A stretch of DNA of 9,451 nt from an uncultured Ignavibacteriota bacterium (GTDB taxonomy: Bacteria > Bacteroidota > Ignavibacteria > Tepidaquicellales > Tepidaquicellaceae): the NCBI GenBank assembly GCA_937915485.1, contig CALGII010000297.1, positions 1 through 9,451 on the forward strand, in the 5' to 3' direction. Shown here piece after piece: positions 1 through 6,555 of this stretch (the first letter of the stretch is position 1; every line of letters begins with the position of its first letter). The notes beneath the pieces were generated by a model, which was given only the letters and a program-made list of their open reading frames with translations, did no database searches and was not told where the DNA came from. The position numbers and the translations under genes were made by a program.

Positions 1-1
1 T

Positions 2-877
2 AGAAAAACCGTGAAAGACGCGCTTAGAGAAAGCAGCATTACTTTCGATATGTCATTCGGAACGGGCGCCCGGAACGATACCGAAATTCTCGAACATACG
101 ACCTCAGGGAAATCAACGGATTTTGATTTCGGCAGGTTCAGGCATTCAGACGCGGAAAAAAGCGCGGGCATTCATTCGATTTTTCAGGCTTCGAAACGCG
201 AAACACCTGAAAGTTACGAAAAACAGTTCAACGAAGAAAATGACGAGCCTGCGGAACTGCCGGGCTTCAGGCAGCGCAGCATTTTCGAGCATAAGAAAAA
301 AGATGAAGAGAGATTCAACGTCTGGCAGTACCATAACAAATACATAATGTGCGAAACGGAAACGGGTCTGATGATAATCGACCAGCACGCCGCTCACGAA
401 AGAATACTCTACGAAAAAGCGGTGATGCGCCTGAACTCGCAGTCTTCATTCTCGCAGCAACTGCTTCTTCCCATAAGCATAAAACTTACTAAGATTGACT
501 ATCAGATTTCGAAATCACTCGAATCGGAAATAAGCAATCTCGGCTTCGCTCTGAAATTCGCGCCCGCAGATACTGTCGAACTGACTGGAATTCCGTCCGA
601 CGTTAAACCCGGCAACGAGAATAAAATCTTTCAGGAACTTATCGACCAGTACAAGGAATACGAGATACAACTGAATCTCGACAAGCGCGACAACCTCGCA
701 AAATCATTCGCGTGCAGAAGCGCGATAAAAGCGGGAGAACCGCTCCAGACGGAGGAAATGATTAATCTGATTGATTCATTGTTCGAATGCAGCATGCCCT
801 ATGTATGCCCGCACGGCAGACCTACTGTAATCAGGCTTACAACCGAAGAACTCGACAAGAGATTCTCGCGCTCCTGA
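2..877 (+). CDS. mutL: DNA mismatch repair protein MutL, C-terminal part (5' end outside window)
   Basis: This is the C-terminal dimerisation and endonuclease region of MutL, which nicks the DNA strand during mismatch repair after MutS has recognised a mismatch. The frame is open to the left edge, so the GTG at 11 is not the real start and the N-terminal ATPase domain lies outside. All four conserved endonuclease motifs are visible: DQHA(x2)E(x4)E at 380-415, ACR at 710-718, CPHGRP at 806-823 and FxR (FSR) at 863-871 just before the stop. A QQLLLP segment at 455-472 resembles the sliding-clamp-binding motif of nicking MutL proteins. The first roughly 90 visible residues are low in conservation and polar, as expected for the inter-domain linker. 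With the intact metal-binding motifs, the protein should belong to the methylation-independent, nicking class rather than the E. coli class. No operon partner is visible on the right: the next gene starts about 100 bases later. Confidence 0.95.
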   Translation, partial: RKTVKDALRESSITFDMSFGTGARNDTEILEHTTSGKSTDFDFGRFRHSDAEKSAGIHSIFQASKRETPESYEKQFNEENDEPAELPGFRQRSIFEHKKKDEERFNVWQYHNKYIMCETETGLMIIDQHAAHERILYEKAVMRLNSQSSFSQQLLLPISIKLTKIDYQISKSLESEISNLGFALKFAPADTVELTGIPSDVKPGNENKIFQELIDQYKEYEIQLNLDKRDNLAKSFACRSAIKAGEPLQTEEMINLIDSLFECSMPYVCPHGRPTVIRLTTEELDKRFSRS

Positions 878-977
878 CGTGTGAACGAAAACTTCCGTTT
901 TTTTATTCGGTTCTATGTAATATATTTACCCGTTATGAAAAATACATATTGTATCAATTCATCCGGATTTCATAAAA

Positions 978-1064
978 ATTAATTTTAAAGTTATCAGATT
1001 CGCTCTTCATATATTCGGCGCTTTACTGTCTCTGCTGCTTCTTGCGCCTCAGGCGCGTGTTCAG
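978..1064 (+). other. In-frame signal-peptide-coding extension of the histidine kinase gene
   Basis: The kinase frame is open from the stop at 936-938. From 978 it encodes 29 residues that look like an export signal: a basic start (INFKVIRF), a long hydrophobic core (ALLSLLLLA) and a possible cleavage region (QARVQ). No ATG, GTG or TTG exists in this frame before the GTG at 1065, which lies after the signal. Possible starts are the rare codon ATT at 978, or the ATG at 935. The ATG is in another frame and would join this one if the A run at 974-978 had one base fewer. The coding potential is clear; the start mechanism is unresolved. Confidence 0.7.
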
Positions 1065-2855
1065 GTGAAGTTGCCAAGCGCTTCTCAGACTGATTCAATC
1101 CTGAGCATCAAAACCCGGATTGACGATGACATAGAGCAGACGCTCGACTCAATCGGCAAATCGGAAAATCTTGACCAACACAGGCGGTCAGCCGATCTGT
1201 ACAACAGTCTCGGCAAACTCTACCTGAGAAAAGCGGACTATCCCGAAGCCTTCGAGTGTTTTTTTAAAAGCCTCAACATAAGACAACAGGAAAAATTCAA
1301 GGAAGACTCCGAATTAGGAAACACTTTCGCTCTGCTCGGTGAATCGTTCAGGGCAGTTTCAAAGTACGATGACGCGATGCAATACCTGAACAGCGCCAAC
1401 GCCGTTTTCAAAAAACTAAATGACATTAACGGTATTTGCCTCATTCATAACCGCCTCGCTTCGGTTTATTATGAAGTCGCTGTGAACAGGTTCGATTCTT
1501 CAATGCTCGTAAAAGCGGAGGAAGAAGCGAATAAATCGCTTGAGTTGTCCATACCTTCCGGCATTAAGGAAATGACAATAAGCAATTACAACATACTCGG
1601 AGCGATTTACAACAACCAATACCAGACCGAAAAAGCCCGCGAATATCTTTTTTCCGCGCTGGAGATTGCCGAATCCATTCCCGGCTATCAGGACGCGCCT
1701 AACATTCTGAATAACATCGCGGGTTCATATTTCCTCGACGGGAACTACGGAAAAACAATTGAATACTGCGAACGAAGCGAACAGGACGCCCTCGCCTCGG
1801 GAATAAAAATCTACAGGGTCGAAGCCCTGCGATTATTGATGGAAACTTACCACAGACTGGATAATCACGAAAAAGCGTATGATTATTTATGGCTGTTCTA
1901 TACATCGTGGAAAACCATATTCAACGAGAAGATGGAAAGCAACGTGAACACGTTCAAGAAGAAATATGACCTCGAAATTGAGAAGCAGAAACAGACCGTC
2001 AGGAATACAAGAATGTGGACGGTTATTATCGTCTCGGTTCTGATTTTAGCCGCAATCGGCGCTGTGATACTCGTGCGAATCAGGGACGTTCACAGGATGA
2101 ATAAGAACCTCGCCCTTCAGCACGATACAATTTCGAAGCAGAAGGCGGACCTCGAAGACCTTATCGGAACTCGAAACAGATTTTTCTCGATACTGTCCCA
2201 CGACTTAAGAAATCCCCTTAACGGCATCAACGGATTCTCGCACCTGCTGAGCCTCGACTATGACAATTACACCGACGATGTGAGAAAAGAATATATCGGC
2301 TACATAAAGGATTCGTCGGAATCGATGTTTAAAGTGATTGACAAGGTTCTTACCTGGTCGCGCCTTCAGTCGCATAACATAAAAGCGCATCGCGAAGACT
2401 TCGATTTATCCGAAGCGGTCGAAAACGTTCTGAACCTTCAGAGGCCGAACGCTACAAGAAAAAACCTCGCTCTCGATAACCTCATACTCAAGGGAACCGT
2501 CGTTCACACCGACAGGAGTTTTGCCGATACGGTGCTTACAAACCTCGTGGATAATGCGATTAAATTTACGGGCGAAGGAGGCAGCATTGCCGTTCACTCT
2601 GTATTGAAGGACAACCGTATAGAAGTGTCCGTGAAGGATACCGGCAATGGAATGTCCGAAGAAATTAAAAATCAAATCCTGCGCTCTAATTCGTCGTTTA
2701 CTACGAGAGGCACTAAAAATGAAAAAGGCTCAGGTCTCGGACTGATGATTTGTATGGATATGCTCGAAATTCTGGACTCGAAACTTGAAATTGAAAGCAA
2801 GCCCGGCGAGGGTACGAGATTTTATTTCCCGCTTGACCTGCCCGTCCTACAATGA
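1065..2855 (+). CDS. TPR-containing membrane sensor histidine kinase
   Basis: This is a two-component sensor kinase. Numbering from the GTG at 1065, residues 43-285 form about six tetratricopeptide repeats (for example ADLYNSLGKLYLRKADYPEA). One membrane segment follows at 318-339, then a short coiled coil, then a complete kinase core. The core has the phosphoacceptor His379 in SHDLRNPLNG, the N box with Asn497 (NLVDNAIKFT), the G1 box at Asp525 (DTGNG) and the G2 box from Gly555 (GSGLGL). An in-frame signal peptide upstream (978-1064) implies that the TPR part is periplasmic and the kinase cytoplasmic. The true start is therefore upstream of 1065, which is only the first conventional start codon. 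No PAS or receiver domain is present and no response regulator lies next to it, so the partner is unknown. TPR-sensor kinases of this plan are common in Bacteroidota. The last 9 bases overlap the 3' end of the converging hydroxylase gene. Confidence 0.9.
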   Translation: MKLPSASQTDSILSIKTRIDDDIEQTLDSIGKSENLDQHRRSADLYNSLGKLYLRKADYPEAFECFFKSLNIRQQEKFKEDSELGNTFALLGESFRAVSKYDDAMQYLNSANAVFKKLNDINGICLIHNRLASVYYEVAVNRFDSSMLVKAEEEANKSLELSIPSGIKEMTISNYNILGAIYNNQYQTEKAREYLFSALEIAESIPGYQDAPNILNNIAGSYFLDGNYGKTIEYCERSEQDALASGIKIYRVEALRLLMETYHRLDNHEKAYDYLWLFYTSWKTIFNEKMESNVNTFKKKYDLEIEKQKQTVRNTRMWTVIIVSVLILAAIGAVILVRIRDVHRMNKNLALQHDTISKQKADLEDLIGTRNRFFSILSHDLRNPLNGINGFSHLLSLDYDNYTDDVRKEYIGYIKDSSESMFKVIDKVLTWSRLQSHNIKAHREDFDLSEAVENVLNLQRPNATRKNLALDNLILKGTVVHTDRSFADTVLTNLVDNAIKFTGEGGSIAVHSVLKDNRIEVSVKDTGNGMSEEIKNQILRSNSSFTTRGTKNEKGSGLGLMICMDMLEILDSKLEIESKPGEGTRFYFPLDLPVLQ

Positions 2856-3491
2856 TATCTGCTTGCGCTCTTTTTCTTCGTACGCGGGAACCGTAGCGAA
2901 TACGTAATCCCACAGAGGATTCGATACCCCGTAACCCGAATCGGGATTAACGTAATGATGCTTCAGATGATACTCTTTCAGGTAATTCCCTATTCTCCCC
3001 TTCATCTTAAAATGATGCGTCGCGTAATGTATTGTGTCGTAACAGACATACCCGAAAACAAATCCCGCGAAGAACTGCAGGTAAGCGGTATGCCCCAGCG
3101 CTGCCTGAAACAGAAAGTAGAATATTAAGGCGAGCGGAAGGCTTACCAGCAAAGGCATTACAAGCCTCGTCCTGTCCCGCGGATAATCGTGATGCACTCC
3201 GTGCGATAAAAAATGAATCTTCCTGCCGATTTCCGATTTCGGATTGAAATGAAAAACAAACCTGTGAAATGTATATTCAAATAACGTCCACAACAACGCG
3301 CCTCCCGCGAATAACATTACAGATATCAGCAGACCCGACCTTCCCGCTCCGAAATACAGCGAGGCGAGTACTACGGGAATGTAGATTACTACAGGCGTCG
3401 CGGGATGTATATGCGAAAAATATTCGAGTACCGGATTCTTAAAAAGGCGGACTGATTCATCCCTGTTTGAAACAAAAAGCCTTTTTGACAT
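2847..3491 (-). CDS. Fatty acid hydroxylase / sterol desaturase family membrane protein
   Basis: This 214-residue membrane protein belongs to the di-iron fatty acid hydroxylase superfamily. The histidine clusters that bind iron are all visible: HRFVFH (His76, His81), HFLSHGVHH (His93, 97, 100, 101), HYATHH (His155, 159, 160) and HLKHH (His175, 178, 179). Hydrophobic stretches at about 31-70 and 111-153 provide about four membrane passes. The spacing and size resemble the catalytic part of fatty acid 2-hydroxylases (FA2H/Scs7), which hydroxylate the acyl chain of ceramides. Some Bacteroidota make sphingolipids, so hydroxylation of a lipid acyl chain is a reasonable inference. A carotenoid or other lipid substrate cannot be excluded. 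The ATG start at 3489-3491 has no clear Shine-Dalgarno sequence in front. The gene converges on the histidine kinase gene with a 9-base overlap and is divergent from the protease gene. Confidence 0.88.
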   Translation of the reverse strand: MSKRLFVSNRDESVRLFKNPVLEYFSHIHPATPVVIYIPVVLASLYFGAGRSGLLISVMLFAGGALLWTLFEYTFHRFVFHFNPKSEIGRKIHFLSHGVHHDYPRDRTRLVMPLLVSLPLALIFYFLFQAALGHTAYLQFFAGFVFGYVCYDTIHYATHHFKMKGRIGNYLKEYHLKHHYVNPDSGYGVSNPLWDYVFATVPAYEEKERKQISL

Positions 3492-3509
3492 ATTGTGTAT
3501 TATTAATTT

Positions 3510-3515
3510 ATTATA
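3510..3515 (-). promoter_or_regulatory. Possible -10 element for the hydroxylase gene
   Basis: On the minus strand this reads TATAAT, about 19 bases upstream of the hydroxylase ATG. No convincing -35 hexamer sits at the usual distance and the region is very AT-rich, so a chance match is quite possible. Confidence 0.25.
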
Positions 3516-3561
3516 TTGATTTCTTTTGAATTAAAACACCTGCCTGAAAAAAATAATTCCT

Positions 3562-3594
3562 TTTTCATTATAAGAATCTTTTTCATTATGAGAA
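3562..3594. promoter_or_regulatory. Tandem palindromic operator/enhancer sites upstream of the protease gene
   Basis: Two related 15-base sites lie 18 bases apart, centre to centre: TTTTCATTATAAGAA at 3562-3576 and TTTTCATTATGAGAA at 3580-3594. They differ by two and one bases from the perfect palindrome TTCTCATTATGAGAA found upstream of the next secreted-protein gene (6443-6457). The centres lie about 113 and 95 bases upstream of the start point predicted from the sigma-54-like promoter at 3656. That is typical for paired sites of a dimeric enhancer-binding activator. The sites also lie 70-110 bases upstream of the divergent hydroxylase gene, so they could affect either gene. The binding protein is unknown. 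Confidence 0.55.
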
Positions 3595-3620
3595 AAAAAT
3601 CCGCTAAAAAAGCGGGATTT
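3593..3620 (-). terminator. Terminator-like hairpin, leftward orientation
   Basis: The sequence AAATCCGCT (3597-3605) pairs with AGCGGGATTT (3611-3620) around a five-A loop with one bulged G. Read on the minus strand, the hairpin is followed by T residues. It would suit an intrinsic terminator for leftward transcription. No gene is known to need one here, because the hydroxylase starts to the left of it. It may instead insulate the two divergent genes or be part of the regulatory region. Confidence 0.4.
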
Positions 3621-3655
3621 CAGACCTTTTTAAGTGTTTTATGTCATTCATTTAC

Positions 3656-3671
3656 TGGCATGTAATTTGCA
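3656..3671 (+). promoter_or_regulatory. Sigma-54-like -24/-12 promoter of the protease gene
   Basis: TGGCATG-TAAT-TTGCA matches the sigma-54 consensus TGGCACG-N4-TTGCA with one mismatch, and the GG-to-GC spacing is exact. The predicted start point is near 3682, giving a 16-base leader that holds the GTAGG ribosome-binding sequence before the ATG at 3698. Tandem palindromes about 95-113 bases upstream fit an enhancer-dependent promoter. The competing reading is a sigma-70-type -10 (TGTAAT at 3661-3666) without a good -35. Confidence 0.55.
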
Positions 3672-3697
3672 AATATTTTCTTTTTGTAGGTAAGAGA

Positions 3698-6313
3698 ATG
3701 AGAATAACTTTCACGACAATATCAATAATTTTTTTATTTTCCGTTAATGTATTCGGTCAATACGTCTGGAATCAATATCAGATTTCGACGAATACTACCA
3801 CGCAGATTTCTTACACGCTTGTATCTTCCGCTTCGTCTTCATACACGGCGGGAAATTCGGGTCTCTTTCCGGGGAATTATTCATCCGATACATCAAGAGG
3901 CTTTCTTCCTCTCGATATTGTAAACGATCCGAATGCCCTGCCCTGGAGAATGACGGTTAAGTTCTCCAACACTACGGGAATTTTAATCGACCCGTATCAC
4001 GTGCTTACGGCGGGACACGCTGTCTCGATGAATCAGGCTTTCGGTAACGTGAAATTCACTCCCGCGTATTCTCAGGACGATTCCCCGTACGGTTTTGCTT
4101 ATCCCGAATATGTGTATATGTTCACCGCCTATACGTCCACCGCGGCGACCGACCTTGCTATCGTTAAACTGGACAGGCCAATCGGCGCGCTCACGGGATA
4201 TACGGGTTACGGATACAACAATAATCAGGCTTTTTACCTCACCCAGCAGATTTTTCTCAATCCGTCTTATCCGTCCGCGGGTTTGTTCGACGGAAACAAC
4301 CTATACAACTGGAAGGGCAAAGCGGATTACATAACAAACGACTTCGCATATTCATTCAGGAACGGCATCGTCGGTATGAGCGGCAGCGGGCTTACCACTT
4401 ACGTTAACGGAACGCCTGTAACATACGGAATTATCGTCGCTTCGGGAATTAAATTCAATAAGATAAACGCGAACAAGTTCGACGCTATAAATAAAATAAT
4501 AGAACACAACACTCCGGTTGTTTACGATGCCGTGCCCCTTTCGGCAAAAGTTTATCCCGGTGTTTTAAAACAGGGAAACAATCCCGATTCCGTTACTTTC
4601 GTCGTTCATAATTATTCTACGCAAGACTGCCCGAATTCGCAAATCACGGCGAACATTTACGTCTCGGCCGATTCGATAATTACCGCACAGGACCAACTCG
4701 TAAAAACCGTGACCGTAAACAGCACCATTACCGCGAAGAATTCGGTTCTGGTAAAATCGACGGGCGTTGACCTTTCCGCTCTGCAGGCGGGTGAATACTG
4801 GGTCGGCGCGATTCTTCAGGGCGATAACAATTCTCAGAATAACACAACAGGTTACAGAGACGCATTTAAACTTACAGTAGCAGGTTCCGATTTTGTCAGA
4901 ATTTCGGGCGCTGTAACGTCATCACAATCGAACGCCTTTTTAAGCGGAGTCTCAATGCAGGGTGCGGGTGGAAATTTCGTCTCTGATTGTAACGGCAGAT
5001 TCGCCGCTTATGTGCCCGCGGGCTGGAGCGGAACAATTACGCCGTACAGGGAAGGCTTTGACTTCACGCCGTCGTCATTCACCGTAACCAACGCGTCGAT
5101 TCCGCTGGAATACAATTTCACGGCGTCAAAAAAGACTTTCAATATCAGCGTAAGCGTTAAATCCCCCGTACAGCAGAATCCCGTCGGCGGAGTACAAATC
5201 ACGGGTTTGCCGGGCGAGCCGTTCACGAATTCAAACGGCGCCGCTGTAATAAATGTCTATCACGGATGGTCAGGCAGCGCGTATCTTGTAAAAGAAGGAT
5301 GGAATCTGCAGCCGTACCTGTTCGATTACAGCAAAGTAGTTACCGATAAAAATGTACCGGTAACCGCGGGCTTCAACCTGAGCGGCTATCTCTACGACGC
5401 AAACGGCGGACCGCTGACAGGCGTTAAGATTGCGGGCTTCCCGAACACGATTTACACTAACTCATACGGCTATTATTCTTATCTCCTCGATTCAGGCTGG
5501 ACGGGACTGGTAAAGCCTGAAAAAGGCGATACGCTTTTCAATCCCCTTTCGAGAAGTTACAGCGCAATTGCGCAGAACTATGAATATCAGGACTTTCAGG
5601 AAGTGTCGCCCGTTTATCTGAACCTGAAACTTTTCCTCAGCGGCGCTTATGCCGACGGAAAAGATACTATGAGAACGGATTTGAAATTCAGGAACTACCT
5701 GAGCCAGTCGCCGCCCGCGCTGTACAGCAATTCCGTGAGTCCGTTCGATTTCAGACCGCATAAAACGTTTGCTTATAACACGGGACTCGCGGGCATCGTG
5801 GACTGGGTAACGATTGAAGTTCTTGATTATAATTTTATTCCCGTCGATACGGTCGCCGCTTTGCTGAGAAATGACGGTAAAATTGTCAGCGGCGAAGGAA
5901 ACGAATATGTCGCTCTCGATATGGGCATACTCCCCGATTTTTATTACGTCATCGTTAGACACAGAAATCATATAGCGGCGCTGTCGAACTATCAGATTTA
6001 CGCCTGCTCCGCTCCCGACCTTTACGATTTCTCCTCTTCCGCTGATATGGTTTACGGAAGCAATCAGAAAAAATTAAAGGACAATCTTTACGGATTGTAT
6101 TCCGGCGACGCTAATTACGACGGGGTCATTGACAGCAGCGATTTCAATATATATAATACTATAGGCTCGCAGGCGGGCCACGGTTATATCACCTGCGATT
6201 TTAATCTTGACGGTTACACGACGTCATCAGATTTCATGAAACTCGCGCCGAACATCAAACTCAGAGTCTCGGCGGTTATTAATTCTAACGACAGGAAGTA
6301 CAGGAAGAAGTAA
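3698..6313 (+). CDS. Secreted trypsin-like (V8-type) serine protease homologue with CARDB, repeat and dockerin-like modules
   Basis: An 871-residue exported protein. The ATG at 3698 was chosen over the in-frame ATG at 3641. It follows GTAGG, opens directly on a signal peptide (MRITFTTISIIFL... ending in VFGQ), and the upstream ATG would lie inside the putative promoter. Residues 80-275 form a chymotrypsin-fold protease domain with a full triad: His107 (LTAGHA), Asp152 (TDLAIVKL) and Ser228 (GMSGSG). The GxSGS form resembles V8/glutamyl endopeptidases, but specificity cannot be read. Residues 280-392 look like a CARDB adhesion domain. Residues 400-635 hold three repeats with the pattern L.GV.I.G....TNS.G...GWSG...P. 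An unnamed beta-rich module (637-800) with the motif VIVRHRNH follows. Residues 802-850 form a dockerin-like pair of calcium loops: Asp804, Asn806, Asp808, Asp812, Asp815 and Asp834, Asn836, Asp838, Asp845. Unlike the downstream protein, it has no T9SS sorting domain. It is probably extracellular or surface-bound and is transcribed alone, ending at the terminator at 6340. Confidence 0.88.
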   Translation: MRITFTTISIIFLFSVNVFGQYVWNQYQISTNTTTQISYTLVSSASSSYTAGNSGLFPGNYSSDTSRGFLPLDIVNDPNALPWRMTVKFSNTTGILIDPYHVLTAGHAVSMNQAFGNVKFTPAYSQDDSPYGFAYPEYVYMFTAYTSTAATDLAIVKLDRPIGALTGYTGYGYNNNQAFYLTQQIFLNPSYPSAGLFDGNNLYNWKGKADYITNDFAYSFRNGIVGMSGSGLTTYVNGTPVTYGIIVASGIKFNKINANKFDAINKIIEHNTPVVYDAVPLSAKVYPGVLKQGNNPDSVTFVVHNYSTQDCPNSQITANIYVSADSIITAQDQLVKTVTVNSTITAKNSVLVKSTGVDLSALQAGEYWVGAILQGDNNSQNNTTGYRDAFKLTVAGSDFVRISGAVTSSQSNAFLSGVSMQGAGGNFVSDCNGRFAAYVPAGWSGTITPYREGFDFTPSSFTVTNASIPLEYNFTASKKTFNISVSVKSPVQQNPVGGVQITGLPGEPFTNSNGAAVINVYHGWSGSAYLVKEGWNLQPYLFDYSKVVTDKNVPVTAGFNLSGYLYDANGGPLTGVKIAGFPNTIYTNSYGYYSYLLDSGWTGLVKPEKGDTLFNPLSRSYSAIAQNYEYQDFQEVSPVYLNLKLFLSGAYADGKDTMRTDLKFRNYLSQSPPALYSNSVSPFDFRPHKTFAYNTGLAGIVDWVTIEVLDYNFIPVDTVAALLRNDGKIVSGEGNEYVALDMGILPDFYYVIVRHRNHIAALSNYQIYACSAPDLYDFSSSADMVYGSNQKKLKDNLYGLYSGDANYDGVIDSSDFNIYNTIGSQAGHGYITCDFNLDGYTTSSDFMKLAPNIKLRVSAVINSNDRKYRKK

Positions 6314-6339
6314 TAGCGATCCAAACTTCACGACAAACG

Positions 6340-6363
6340 AGCACCCTTCGGGGTGCTTTTTTT
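6340..6363 (+). terminator. Intrinsic terminator of the protease gene
   Basis: The stem GCACCC/GGGTGC closes on a TTCG tetraloop (6341-6356) and is followed directly by seven T residues. It lies 27 bases after the protease stop codon. It separates the protease gene from the next secreted-protein gene, so the two are independent transcription units. Confidence 0.93.
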
Positions 6364-6382
6364 ATACTGCCTAAAACTCTGT

Positions 6383-6397
6383 TTCTCAATTTGAGAC
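6383..6397. promoter_or_regulatory. Distal palindromic site upstream of the cohesin-like gene
   Basis: TTCTCAATTTGAGAC contains a perfect 13-base palindrome (TCTCAA-T-TTGAGA). It matches the main site at 6443-6457 in 12 of 15 positions, and the changed inner pair remains symmetrical. It is centred 60 bases upstream of the main site and could be an extra binding site for the same regulator. Confidence 0.4.
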
Positions 6398-6442
6398 ATT
6401 TCCCGAAGAACTGAATTATTCCGAAAAGAGAAAAAAAATCCG

Positions 6443-6476
6443 TTCTCATTATGAGAATTTTTTCTCATAAATTCAA
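6443..6476. promoter_or_regulatory. Main palindromic operator/enhancer site plus adjacent half site
   Basis: TTCTCATTATGAGAA at 6443-6457 is a perfect 15-base palindrome with a central T. A half site, TTCTCAT, follows at 6462-6468, 19 bases further in the same register. The arrangement mirrors the tandem sites at 3562-3594 upstream of the protease gene. The perfect site is centred about 80-100 bases upstream of the possible start points of the cohesin-like gene. Confidence 0.55.
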
Positions 6477-6518
6477 TAATTTAGTGAAAAAACGCTGTTT
6501 TTCATTCACTTTTGCCTA

Positions 6519-6539
6519 TATAATTGGCACATATCTTGA
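6519..6539 (+). promoter_or_regulatory. Promoter region of the cohesin-like gene (sigma-54-like or TATAAT)
   Basis: Two readings overlap. TGGCACA-TATC-TTGA at 6525-6539 fits a sigma-54 -24/-12 promoter with exact spacing and a mismatch at the final C of the -12 element. It would start transcription near 6551, only about 5 bases before the ATG. TATAAT at 6519-6524 fits a sigma-70-type -10 with a start near 6531 and a 25-base leader, but no good -35 is present. The surrounding sequence aligns without gaps to the protease promoter from TCATTCA (6502, 3644) through ATAT. Confidence 0.45.
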
Positions 6540-6555
6540 TTAGTAAGTTATATTG

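Noticed and set aside
878..934. Possible terminator after mutL
   Set aside because: The T run at 898-904 is present, but the only stem I can build (AAAAC/GTTTT) is weak and AT-only apart from one pair.
3641..3697. Earlier in-frame ATG for the protease gene (19 extra residues)
   Set aside because: The stretch contains the promoter-like element at 3656-3671, and the extension would precede a normal signal peptide. The ATG at 3698 has a ribosome-binding sequence and starts directly on the signal peptide.
5492..5971. Minus-strand reading frame opposite the protease gene
   Set aside because: It overlaps conserved modules on the plus strand, has no domain pattern and no ribosome-binding sequence.
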